Assembly: GCA_900543505.1 (NCBI GenBank)
Contig: UQSB01000023.1
Span: 1 to 29,191 of the forward strand
From: an uncultured Collinsella sp.
GTDB taxonomy: Bacteria; Actinomycetota; Coriobacteriia; Coriobacteriales; Coriobacteriaceae
Reading direction: 5' to 3'
DNA: 29,191 bases
Position 1 is the first letter of the stretch. Every line of letters starts with the position of its first letter. Shown piece by piece: positions 22,622-29,191 of this stretch. The notes under the pieces are model-generated. The model had not been told where the DNA came from and ran no database searches. It saw nothing but the letters and a program-made list of their open reading frames with translations. The position numbers were made by a program, and so were the translations under genes.

Positions 22622-22988
22622 GTGCTGAGTGGGCTTGTAAGCCGGGTTCTGTCGTGAACGGTCATTTATCTTGTCTGCACGTTACCGTGCAGCTCCACGC
22701 ACGCTACCCGAACGCGGACCGGGCCGGCCCATAGCGTTCCTATTCGCGCTTGCTCCGGATGGGGCTTGCCAAGCCGCCGTGTTGCCACGACGCTGGTGGT
22801 CTCTTACACCACCGTTTCAGCTTTTCCCTTTACGCCTTGCGACGCAGGTGGGAGTCTTCTTTTCTGCGGCGCTTTCCGTCGGATCACTCCGCCCGGCCGT
22901 TAGCCGGCATCCCGCCCTCTGGAGCCCGGACTTTCCTCACGCGTGCTGCAAGCAGCACATCGCGCGACCGTCTGGCCCACTCAGCAGT
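22622..22988 (-). ncRNA. rnpB: RNase P RNA, bacterial class A
   Basis: The catalytic RNA of RNase P, which trims tRNA 5' ends. On the minus strand the P1 stem pairs GCTGAGTGGGC at the 5' end with GCCCACTCAGC at the 3' end. Near the 5' end is the conserved GAGGAAAGTCCGGGCTC, and near the 3' end CAGAACCCGGCTTAC, with the P4 core between. A TACACT -10 (22994-22999) lies seven bases before the predicted 5' end. End positions are accurate to a few bases. Confidence 0.96.
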
Positions 22989-22993
22989 GCAAG

Positions 22994-23023
22994 AGTGTAG
23001 CACACCGTTGCCGCAGGCAACGG
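22994..23023 (-). promoter_or_regulatory. rnpB promoter with a hairpin between the core elements
   Basis: TACACT (22994-22999, minus) sits just upstream of the RNA 5' end. CCGTTGCC-GCA-GGCAACGG (23005-23023) is a perfect 8-bp dyad covering the spacer and -35 zone; CGTTGC at 17-base spacing could be the -35. The dyad may be an operator or chance. Confidence 0.5.
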
Positions 23024-23264
23024 CACAACACAAGCGCTCGCACGATAAACCAAGAACCGCCATGCGTTACAATGGTCCTGTCGATGGGCAACGTCGTCAG
23101 TCGAGACGCGACCGCGCTCCGCACCCCTCCGTCTACTCAGTGTGTTCCCGCCTCCTCCCCGAGGCGGGATGTCGGCATTTTTCATGCACCGACAACCCAA
23201 TAGCAAACAGACAACCCGGGCAGCATTGCGCACGGGCAGCATCACGCACCTCAGCAGCAAATGC
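23024..23264. other. Gene-free stretch between rnpB and rpsA
   Basis: No convincing coding frame. It contains a perfect 8-bp hairpin CCCGCCTC/GAGGCGGG (about 23147-23168) followed on plus by GCATTTTTC, which could be a plus-strand terminator, but no plus-strand gene precedes it. The rest shows no recognisable RNA or regulatory site. Confidence 0.5.
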
Positions 23265-23298
23265 AAAAAGGGACCCGTCCATTGCGGACGGATCCCTT
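23265..23298 (-). terminator. rpsA terminator
   Basis: Minus-strand hairpin GGGATCCGTCC-GCAAT-GGACGGGTCCC (one mismatch), followed by TTTTTGC. It starts 25 bases after the rpsA stop. Confidence 0.9.
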
Positions 23299-23322
23299 AA
23301 AACAAGTGATCGTCAAACCGAT

Positions 23323-24489
23323 TTACTCGGCATCGGTCTCCTCGTCCTTCTTCTCGGAAGGCAGCGGAGTAACCTCGATCTCGACGCCCAGAGTCTCAGC
23401 AGCAGACTTCATGGACAGGGAGATACGACGACGGTCGAGGTCGATTTCCATGACCTTGACCTGAACCTTGTCGCCCACATGGGTGACCTGAGAAGGCTGA
23501 TCGACGTGCTTGTTGGCCATCTCGGAGATGTGCACCAGGCCCTCGATGCCCTCGCCCAGATCGACGAAAGCGCCGAACGGGACAAGCTTGGTCACCGTGC
23601 CCTCGACGATAGCGCCGACGGGGTACTTCTTGACCAGTGCGCGCCACGGATCCTCGGTGGTCTGCTTGAGACCCAGGGAGATGCGCTCGCGGTTGAGATC
23701 GACGTCGAGAACCTCGACCTCGACCTCCTGGCCGACCTTGACAACCTCGGAAGGATGGTTGACGTGGTTCCAGGAGAGCTCGGAGATGTGGATGAGGCCG
23801 TCGATACCGCCGAGGTCGACGAAGGCGCCGAAGTCGACGATGGAGGAAACGGTGCCCTGGAGACGCATGCCAGACTTGAGCTTGGACAGGATCTCGGAGC
23901 GCTCGGCCTTACGGGACTCCTCGAGCACGACGCGACGGGAGAGGACAACGTTGTTGCGGTTGCGGTCCATCTCGATGACGCGGGCCTCGATGCGGGTGCC
24001 CATGTAGGAGGTGAGGTCCTTGACGCGACGGAGGTCGACGAGGGAAGCGGGCAGGAAGCCACGCAGGCCGATGTCGAGGATCAGGCCGCCCTTGACAACC
24101 TCGATAACCTCGCCCTCGACGTTCTCGCCGGAGTTGAACTTCTCCTCGATGCGGTTCCAAGCACGCTCGTACTCGGCACGCTTCTTGGACAGGACCAGAC
24201 GACCGTCCTTGTCCTCCTTCTGGAGAACGAGGGCCTCGATGGGATCACCGAGTGCAACGATGTCTGCAGGGTTAGCGTCCTTGCGGATGGACAGCTCGCG
24301 GACCGGGATAACGCCCTCGGACTTAAATCCGATGTCAACGAGCACCTCGTCATGCTCGATCTTAACGACAGTGCCGTTAACGAGATCGCCCTCATCAAAG
24401 TCGGTAATCGTACCGTCGATGAGGTTGTTCATCTCCTCCTCGTTGACATCGTCAAGAGAGAAAATGGACGAGTTCTGAATCTCACTCAA
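23323..24489 (-). CDS. rpsA: 30S ribosomal protein S1
   Basis: 388 residues with four S1 RNA-binding repeats starting near residues 34, 121, 208 and 294; the last two carry the strongest motif, FGAFVDLG..GL(I/V)HISE. The four-repeat form is that of Gram-positive S1 rather than the six-repeat E. coli form. It helps mRNA bind the small ribosomal subunit. The acidic tail (SEKKDEETDAE) is common. It starts with TTG at 24489, seven bases after AAAGGGG; no ATG start is available. Monocistronic, with a terminator after it. The 315-base gap upstream must hold its promoter, which I could not assign firmly. Confidence 0.95.
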   Translation of the reverse strand: MSEIQNSSIFSLDDVNEEEMNNLIDGTITDFDEGDLVNGTVVKIEHDEVLVDIGFKSEGVIPVRELSIRKDANPADIVALGDPIEALVLQKEDKDGRLVLSKKRAEYERAWNRIEEKFNSGENVEGEVIEVVKGGLILDIGLRGFLPASLVDLRRVKDLTSYMGTRIEARVIEMDRNRNNVVLSRRVVLEESRKAERSEILSKLKSGMRLQGTVSSIVDFGAFVDLGGIDGLIHISELSWNHVNHPSEVVKVGQEVEVEVLDVDLNRERISLGLKQTTEDPWRALVKKYPVGAIVEGTVTKLVPFGAFVDLGEGIEGLVHISEMANKHVDQPSQVTHVGDKVQVKVMEIDLDRRRISLSMKSAAETLGVEIEVTPLPSEKKDEETDAE

Positions 24490-24804
24490 AGGTGGACCCC
24501 TTTCGAACTACGGGGCCCCGATTGCTAGGACCTACAGAAGGGTGCGACAAGCACACAACGTTTAGGAACACTCGGGAGCCGACAGATACTGATGTGACGC
24601 TTATGCAATCACGTCCGTATAGATTACGGGGAAATCACTTCGATTTCAAGCGTGAACTGCGATTTTTTACTCGTATGGAGACTTTTTCGCAATCTTGTGA
24701 ACGACTGTCTCCACAAGTTGACGATAAGCAGTGAAGCATACTGCTTTGGGGTAAAGTATCCCAGACATACGATTCTGGAACGATTTTTCGAGAAAGGTGC
24801 CCGC
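24490..24804. other. Divergent upstream region of rpsA and the HAD gene
   Basis: No gene. CTTGTG-N12-CACAAG (about 24694-24717) is a dyad, and GCAGT-N7-ACTGC (about 24729-24745) lies just after TTGACG (24719-24724), a possible -35 for the HAD gene, but its -10 spacing (15 bases to TACTGC) is short. For rpsA, TTGTGT with TAGGTC at 18 bases is the best but weak minus-strand candidate. Confidence 0.35.
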
Positions 24805-25563
24805 GTGCTCAAAGCAGTCGTTTTCGATATGGACGAGACGCTTCTTAGCATTAACCTCAATGCGTTCATCCTTCGCTATTTTAAGGATGTCTCATCGATG
24901 CTCGCGGATATCGGACGTCGCAGCCGCGGGGGCACGATGGCACGCCTCGGCACCATCCTGGTCGACCTCAACGCCAATCGCCGCAGCGGCACGGACAACC
25001 GCACCAATCTTGAGTTTTACCAAGAAGAGGTCGAGCGCCGATGCGGGATTTGCCTCTCCGATCCCCTCATCTACGAGGCGTTTACCTACTACGACCGCGA
25101 AGTTCTTCCGTACAAGAATGACGAACTCATCAACGCCCATGCCATGCCGGGCGCACACGCCGCGCTCCAGGCCGTACAGGACGCAGGGCTGCGCTGCGCG
25201 CTCTTTACCAACCCCAGCTTTCCGCAGGGGGCCATCGAGTGCCGCATGGGTTGGGGCGACCTGGCCGACGCCCCCTTTGAGCTCGTCACGCACATGGGAA
25301 ACGCCACCCGCTGCAAGCCTGATGCCACCTACTATCTAGAGCAGCTTCAGGTGATGGGGCTCGAACCGCACGAGGTCCTTATGGTGGGCAACGATCCCAA
25401 ACGCGACTTCCCTAGCCCCGCCTGCGGCATTCAGACTGCCTATGTAGGCCAGGGCAAGCCCAACCGAGTCACCTGGCGCGGAACCATGGAAGGCTTCGCC
25501 CGCGACTTTAACGCCGTAGTAGAGGCCTTCTACGAGCACCAAGTAGCCGACGAACTAAGCTAG
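24805..25563 (+). CDS. HAD-superfamily hydrolase (phosphatase-like)
   Basis: 252 residues. Motif I is VVFDMDETLL (Asp8 nucleophile, Asp10 acid/base), motif II LFTNPS, a conserved lysine in NATRCKPDATYY, and motif III GNDPKRDF. The cap insertion between motifs I and II is helical and long (about 180 residues), placing it near type I HAD phosphatases. Start is GTG 24805 after AAAGG; an in-frame ATG far upstream would add 51 unrelated residues over the promoter. The substrate is unknown, probably a small phosphometabolite. It stands alone on plus. Confidence 0.85.
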   Translation: MLKAVVFDMDETLLSINLNAFILRYFKDVSSMLADIGRRSRGGTMARLGTILVDLNANRRSGTDNRTNLEFYQEEVERRCGICLSDPLIYEAFTYYDREVLPYKNDELINAHAMPGAHAALQAVQDAGLRCALFTNPSFPQGAIECRMGWGDLADAPFELVTHMGNATRCKPDATYYLEQLQVMGLEPHEVLMVGNDPKRDFPSPACGIQTAYVGQGKPNRVTWRGTMEGFARDFNAVVEAFYEHQVADELS

Positions 25564-25660
25564 TCCACAAATCTGGAATGAGACAAAAGGTCAGGTACGT
25601 TTGCCGCATGCTTCCTTACGTAGGCAACGACTTGAGGACAGGATGCGATGCCCCGGCGTC

Positions 25661-26398
25661 CTAGGCCGTAATCATCTTGACACGCTCGCCGATTTTGGCG
25701 TCGCGCTTGTCGGAGATAACAGTTATGCCCTCCAGGTCGCACACCTTTACATTTGAGAACACATGGAACTTGGAGCTATCGGCGAGTACATAACTCGCTT
25801 GGGAATTCCGCATCACAATGCGCTTTTTGATAGCCTCGGGATAACCAGGCGTCATGATGCCACGATCCTCGTCCACCGCGTTGACGCCTATAAACGCCCG
25901 GTCAAAGTACAGCTCACGCAACGCGTTCTCCACCATTGGCCCGGTCAGCGAGCAGGTAACGGGATTAAAGTCGCCGCCAATAACCACCACCTTGGCAGCG
26001 AGGTCGCCCGTAAACCTACATGCGTAGCCGTTGGTGGTGTAGATAGTCACTGGTTTGTCGACGAGCAGACTCAGGAGCGCCGTCGCGGTGGTACCGGAGT
26101 CGACATAGACCGTCTCACCGTCCTCGACCTCCGCTGCCGCACGACGCGCGATCAGGTCCTTCTCGCTACTCCGCTGCGCGCCCTTTTCAAAGACACTCAC
26201 CTCGCGAGCTGCAGAATGCAGTTTGACCGCACCGCCGGTCAGATACTCGATGCTCCCCCGCTTCTCGAGCTCCTTGAGGTCGCGGCGCAGCGTAGACATC
26301 GACACATCGGGCATAAAGGCCGCGAGCTCATCTATCTTGAGCAGGTCAGCCTCCTTTAGCTTATTAAGAATCAGTTCATGGCGCTCATACGGAATCAT
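25661..26398 (-). CDS. DeoR-family transcriptional regulator
   Basis: 245 residues. An N-terminal DeoR winged helix (about residues 4-55, RHELILNKLKEADLLKIDELA...STLRRDLKELEKRG) is followed by the sugar-phosphate-sensing DeoRC domain with VYVDSGTTATALL. Such proteins usually repress a sugar operon until a phosphorylated sugar binds. The start is ATG 26398 after GGAAGGA. It lies after the terminator of the TIM-barrel/PTS operon on the same strand, so it is the likely regulator of that operon (inference). Confidence 0.92.
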   Translation of the reverse strand: MIPYERHELILNKLKEADLLKIDELAAFMPDVSMSTLRRDLKELEKRGSIEYLTGGAVKLHSAAREVSVFEKGAQRSSEKDLIARRAAAEVEDGETVYVDSGTTATALLSLLVDKPVTIYTTNGYACRFTGDLAAKVVVIGGDFNPVTCSLTGPMVENALRELYFDRAFIGVNAVDEDRGIMTPGYPEAIKKRIVMRNSQASYVLADSSKFHVFSNVKVCDLEGITVISDKRDAKIGERVKMITA

Positions 26399-26451
26399 CG
26401 GCGTTCCTTCCTTTTCATCTATTTTCAAAGTTTAACCTAATCAAGCCAATC

Positions 26452-26492
26452 AAAAGCAAAAAGGGCCGCTGCGATATAAGCAGCGACCCCTT
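26452..26492 (-). terminator. Terminator of the sugar (TIM-barrel/PTS) operon
   Basis: Minus-strand hairpin AGGGGTCGCTGC / GCAGCGGCCCT with a 7-base loop, followed by TTTTTGCTTTT. It separates the PTS gene from the deoR-type gene. Confidence 0.9.
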
Positions 26493-26548
26493 ATTAGATG
26501 GAAGTCGGTCTTAGCCTTGGGCTCATGACTCGTAGCCCCAAAGCAAGA

Positions 26549-27922
26549 CTAGGCGAGCTGATCGTCCTTGTCGGTAAAGATGTAGCCGAGTACGCCGGCG
26601 ACAACAGCCGAGATAACCATGCCGATCATGGCGAAAGCGAAGTTCATCGGATCGGAGGAGACGAAGGCCGGGAACGTAGTGACGGAGCCAAAGACAAAGG
26701 CCGTGGTGACGACCTTGAAAAGGCCGAGGAACGCGCCGCCGCAGGCACCGCCGATGATCTGAGCCAAGAAGAGCTTCTTGTTCTTGACAAGCATGCCAAA
26801 GAGCGTGGGCTCGATGATGGCAGAGAGGCAGATGGTCACGGCACCGGTCATGGCAAAGCTCTTGAGCTTCTGATCGCGGGCCTTGAGGAAGACGCCGAGG
26901 GCACAACCGATGACGGCAAAGTTGCAGGCAAAGGTGGCCGGGCAAATGTAGTCGAAGCCGTTGGAGGCGATATTGTTAATCATGATGGGGTTGACGGCCC
27001 AGTGGATACCCATCGAGACGAGCACAGACCAGCCGCCACCCACCAGGATGCCAGCAAGCACGTTAGAGCGGGCGATGAGCCAGTTGACCACGAAGGCGAT
27101 GCCCTCGCCGGCATAGACGCCCAAGGGGCCGATCACGAGCATGGTGGCGGGAACCATGATAATCAGCGAGACCGCGGGAAGCACGACGAGCTTGAGGGTC
27201 TCGGGCACATGCTCATCCAGGAACTTATAGAGGAACGAGTAGACCCAGATGGCGATGATGGCCGGGATAACGGTGGAGTTGTAGCTCATAAGCACCACGG
27301 GGATGCCGAAGAACTCGCTCATGGCGCCGTTGCCCGCGTCGCCCATCAAGCCGATAAAGTCGGGATAGAGCAGACAGGCGCAGATCAGGGCCGACAGATA
27401 CGGGCTCGCACCGAAGCGTTTGCCCGAGGAGAAGCCCAGAAGCACCGGCAGGAAGTAGAACACGCTCATCGAGAGGGTGTAAAGAATGGTGTAGGTGCCC
27501 GTACCCTCGGTGATAAGGCCGAGCTGAACCGCAAGGATCAGCAGGCCGCGGAGGATACCGGAGCCGGCCATGGCGGGCAGCAGCGGAGCAAAGACGCCCG
27601 AGATGGCGGAGAAGATCCTGGAGACGATGCCCTCATCGGAGGAGGCGCTCGTGGAGACCTCGGCGCCCGAGCCCTTGACAAGCGGCTCGAACTTCTCATA
27701 GAGCTTGGGTACCTCGGTGCCAATCAGCACTTGGTACTGGCCGGCTGAGTTGACGGTGTTGACCACGCCGTCGACCTCCTTGACGGCCGCGTCGTCACAC
27801 TTGGAATCGTCACGTAGGTTCAGGCGAAGACGAGTGGCGCAGTGCGTCATGCCCGAGATGTTCTCGGGGCCGCCCACGGCGGCAAGAATGCCCTCGGCAG
27901 TAGCTTCCCAATCACGTTTCAT
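26549..27922 (-). CDS. PTS sugar transporter EIIBC component (beta-glucoside/sucrose family)
   Basis: 457 residues. EIIB is at the N-terminus with phosphorylated Cys28 in THCATRLRL, then a linker (SGAEVSTSASS), then the EIIC membrane domain with ten or so helices. The signature FGIPVVLMSYNSTVIPAI and a motif-like IEPTLFG are in EIIC. No EIIA domain is present, so a separate EIIA must supply phosphate. The start is ATG 27922; GGAGG lies about ten bases before, a slightly long gap. It follows the TIM-barrel gene by seven bases. Sugar specificity (beta-glucoside, sucrose, trehalose or N-acetylmuramate) cannot be read from sequence. Confidence 0.9.
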   Translation of the reverse strand: MKRDWEATAEGILAAVGGPENISGMTHCATRLRLNLRDDSKCDDAAVKEVDGVVNTVNSAGQYQVLIGTEVPKLYEKFEPLVKGSGAEVSTSASSDEGIVSRIFSAISGVFAPLLPAMAGSGILRGLLILAVQLGLITEGTGTYTILYTLSMSVFYFLPVLLGFSSGKRFGASPYLSALICACLLYPDFIGLMGDAGNGAMSEFFGIPVVLMSYNSTVIPAIIAIWVYSFLYKFLDEHVPETLKLVVLPAVSLIIMVPATMLVIGPLGVYAGEGIAFVVNWLIARSNVLAGILVGGGWSVLVSMGIHWAVNPIMINNIASNGFDYICPATFACNFAVIGCALGVFLKARDQKLKSFAMTGAVTICLSAIIEPTLFGMLVKNKKLFLAQIIGGACGGAFLGLFKVVTTAFVFGSVTTFPAFVSSDPMNFAFAMIGMVISAVVAGVLGYIFTDKDDQLA

Positions 27923-27929
27923 AGAATGA

Positions 27930-28868
27930 TTACCTCCCCATAGCGCAGAAGAGCTCGCGCACGAGCGCGGCCGCTGCAAGTGCATCGTTTGCATCAATCA
28001 CGGACTGTATCTTTTCCTGGCCCACACTTTCCAAGGAGTCATTCATAAGCTTCATCATAGCGAGGTTATGAGCGCACTCCCCTTCCGCATCCTCGATAAT
28101 TGGGAACGTATCGAAGTAGATAGCGTGGTCAAAGGCGTATTTCTTGAGATAGAAGAGCATTTCGAGCGTCTTGACAGGCGTAGCCATGCCGATCATGAGT
28201 CCGTCGTCCATCACGCCGTAGCCATCGTTGAGGTGAATGCCGTAGAGCTTGCCGGCACGACCGAAGATATCGGTAGCCATCGCGGGGTTCTCGTGCTTCA
28301 TGAGCATGTGACAGTAATCGAGCGTAACGCCAAGATTCTCGCGGTCCACCGCGTTGAGGATCATGCCGGTGAGGCCCATCGTATCGATATAGGCGTAGCT
28401 GCGCTCCTCATAGGGCTTGTACTCAATGGAGATATGCAGGTCGGGCGCATAGTCGCAAACCGCCTGGAACGCCTTAACGAGGTTGTCAAACACGAGGGTG
28501 TAGTCGATCTGGAAGCTGTAGTCAAAGCCGTCATGACCGAGCCAGATCGTCACGGTATCGCCGCCGCAGGTGCGACAGTAATCACAGGCCTCATAGCAGA
28601 GCTTAAGCGCCTCCCCAGCGAGTGCGGGATCCTGATTGCCCAGGTCGCCATTGATAAAGTCGTTGCGAAAGCGAAGAGCAGTGCCGTTGAGCTTGAGGTC
28701 GTGCGCGTCGAGCTTGGCCTTCATCTCCTCGGCGGAGATGTCCACCACGTGCTCAGGGTAATTAAGGTCCACATGGGTGAGGCCGACGTGCTGGAACTGG
28801 TCGAAGACGCGGTCGATGTTCTTCTCACCGGTTCGGTAGTAGGAGTTGATGCGGGTTGCGAATTTCAT
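27930..28868 (-). CDS. Sugar isomerase/epimerase-like TIM-barrel protein
   Basis: 312 residues of the xylose-isomerase-like TIM-barrel fold (AP_endonuc_2 family). Candidate metal ligands along the strands are Glu in SIEYKPYEE, Asp and His in TLDYCHML, and His and Asp in GIHLNDGYG. It is likely to isomerise or epimerise a sugar, perhaps the one imported by the PTS protein made from the next gene. AAAGG precedes the ATG at a rather long distance. First gene of the two-gene operon. The substrate is not identifiable. Confidence 0.88.
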   Translation of the reverse strand: MKFATRINSYYRTGEKNIDRVFDQFQHVGLTHVDLNYPEHVVDISAEEMKAKLDAHDLKLNGTALRFRNDFINGDLGNQDPALAGEALKLCYEACDYCRTCGGDTVTIWLGHDGFDYSFQIDYTLVFDNLVKAFQAVCDYAPDLHISIEYKPYEERSYAYIDTMGLTGMILNAVDRENLGVTLDYCHMLMKHENPAMATDIFGRAGKLYGIHLNDGYGVMDDGLMIGMATPVKTLEMLFYLKKYAFDHAIYFDTFPIIEDAEGECAHNLAMMKLMNDSLESVGQEKIQSVIDANDALAAAALVRELFCAMGR

Positions 28869-28956
28869 CGCTGAGCTGCCTTTCCTGTAAGGAAACGTTC
28901 AAACGGAAAGCCCCGACCGTTGCGCGCGTTTGGGCAGGTGCCCCTTCCGTAACTAC

Positions 28957-28985
28957 AGTCTATTGCAAGTAATTCTCATTCGCAA
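28957..28985 (-). promoter_or_regulatory. Promoter of the TIM-barrel/PTS operon
   Basis: Minus-strand TAGACT (28957-28962) and TTGCGA (28980-28985) with 17 bases between, about 90 bases before the first ATG. The leader that follows can fold CGGAA../..TTCCG around GC-rich arms. Confidence 0.7.
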
Positions 28986-29018
28986 TCATAGTTTTTCATA
29001 AGTATTCATAGTTTTTCA
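28986..29018. repeat. Tandem 13-base repeat upstream of the sugar operon promoter
   Basis: TCATAGTTTTTCA occurs at 28986-28998 and again at 29006-29018, a start-to-start distance of 20 bases (two helical turns), directly adjoining the -35 element. This is the arrangement of an activator or DeoR-type operator. The rest of 29019-29155 is AT-rich with no gene visible. Confidence 0.6.
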
Positions 29019-29155
29019 AAGTAAATGAACAGGACACCATCTTTTGCCTGCACTTTTAGTTGATGCAAACATCTGACACAACTTGAAACTAAATGACTAT
29101 TCCTGATTCTAACTACCGTTTACTACAATTATTAACCGTTTGCCGGCAAAGAAAT

Positions 29156-29182
29156 GCACCTGCCCACTATGCGGGCAGGTGC
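29156..29182 (-). terminator. Terminator of a gene beyond the right edge
   Basis: Perfect 10-bp stem GCACCTGCCC/GGGCAGGTGC with a 7-base loop, followed on the minus strand by ATTTCTTTG. It probably ends a minus-strand gene lying outside the window. Confidence 0.6.
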
Positions 29183-29191
29183 TTTACGGCC

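Noticed and set aside
22937..23266. Minus-strand open frame upstream of rnpB
   Set aside because: It runs through the rnpB promoter and the 5' end of the RNA and has no domain or ribosome binding site.
22750..24528. Long plus-strand open frame across rnpB and rpsA
   Set aside because: It is antisense to the RNase P RNA and the S1 gene, has no family features, and arises from GC-rich codon bias on the opposite strand.
24652..24804. N-terminal extension of the HAD protein
   Set aside because: It would read through the promoter region; GTG 24805 follows AAAGG and starts just before motif I.
26498..27748. Plus-strand open frame opposite the PTS gene
   Set aside because: Highly charged, repetitive composition typical of the complement of a membrane protein gene; no start signal or family.
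1..29191. CRISPR arrays, insertion sequences, prophage genes
   Set aside because: No regularly spaced repeats, transposase, integrase or phage structural gene is visible on either strand.

Overview
The window is GC-rich bacterial chromosome. The mix of genes points to an anaerobic gut actinobacterium of the class Coriobacteriia, probably Collinsella or a close relative: two double-cubane-cluster reductases with an activase, a selenium module, a molybdenum module, a C_GCAxxG_C_C redox protein and an S1-type rpsA. That placement is inference from gene content; no rRNA or other marker settles it. Almost every gene lies on the minus strand. Only the ClC antiporter, the diacylglycerol-kinase-like gene, the C_GCAxxG_C_C gene and one HAD phosphatase are on plus. 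No phage, insertion sequence, integrase or CRISPR array is visible.

Layout. 1-360: two minus-strand tRNAs (Pro-UGG, then Gly-UCC) with a good promoter, and an inverted copy of the tRNA-Gly 3' end at the left edge. 367-1725: brnQ. 1793-8528: a minus-strand series read as two double-cubane reductases, an activase, selD, yedF, a DUF3343 carrier-like protein and a cysteine desulfurase, closed by a terminator. The selD reading frame contains an in-frame UGA read as selenocysteine, so the true gene starts 60 bases upstream of where a standard caller would put it. 8960-12417: modABC, with an unusual ModB carrying an extra N-terminal secreted domain. 12622-14374: mogA and moeA. 14586-17053: ClC antiporter and diacylglycerol-kinase-like enzyme. 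17078-21009: release-factor-like protein, xpt, an MFS exporter and O-acetylhomoserine sulfhydrylase. 21244-23000: C_GCAxxG_C_C protein, YigZ and the RNase P RNA. 23323-25563: ribosomal protein S1 and a HAD phosphatase. 25661-28868: a DeoR regulator next to an operon of a TIM-barrel sugar isomerase-like protein and a PTS EIIBC.

How it fits together. SelD makes selenophosphate; YedF, the DUF3343 protein and the desulfurase family member are the usual partners for moving sulfur or selenium in organisms with selenium-dependent enzymes. ModABC imports molybdate, and MogA and MoeA insert it into molybdopterin. The left half of the window therefore looks like a supply locus for selenium and molybdenum cofactors, joined to ATP-driven low-potential Fe-S reductases.

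The strongest unexplained signal is a roughly 100-nt structured element present three times (5823-5932, 7128-7229, 22509-22607). It has conserved unpaired sequence and stems whose bases change in compensating ways between copies. Each copy sits just 3' of a minus-strand gene.
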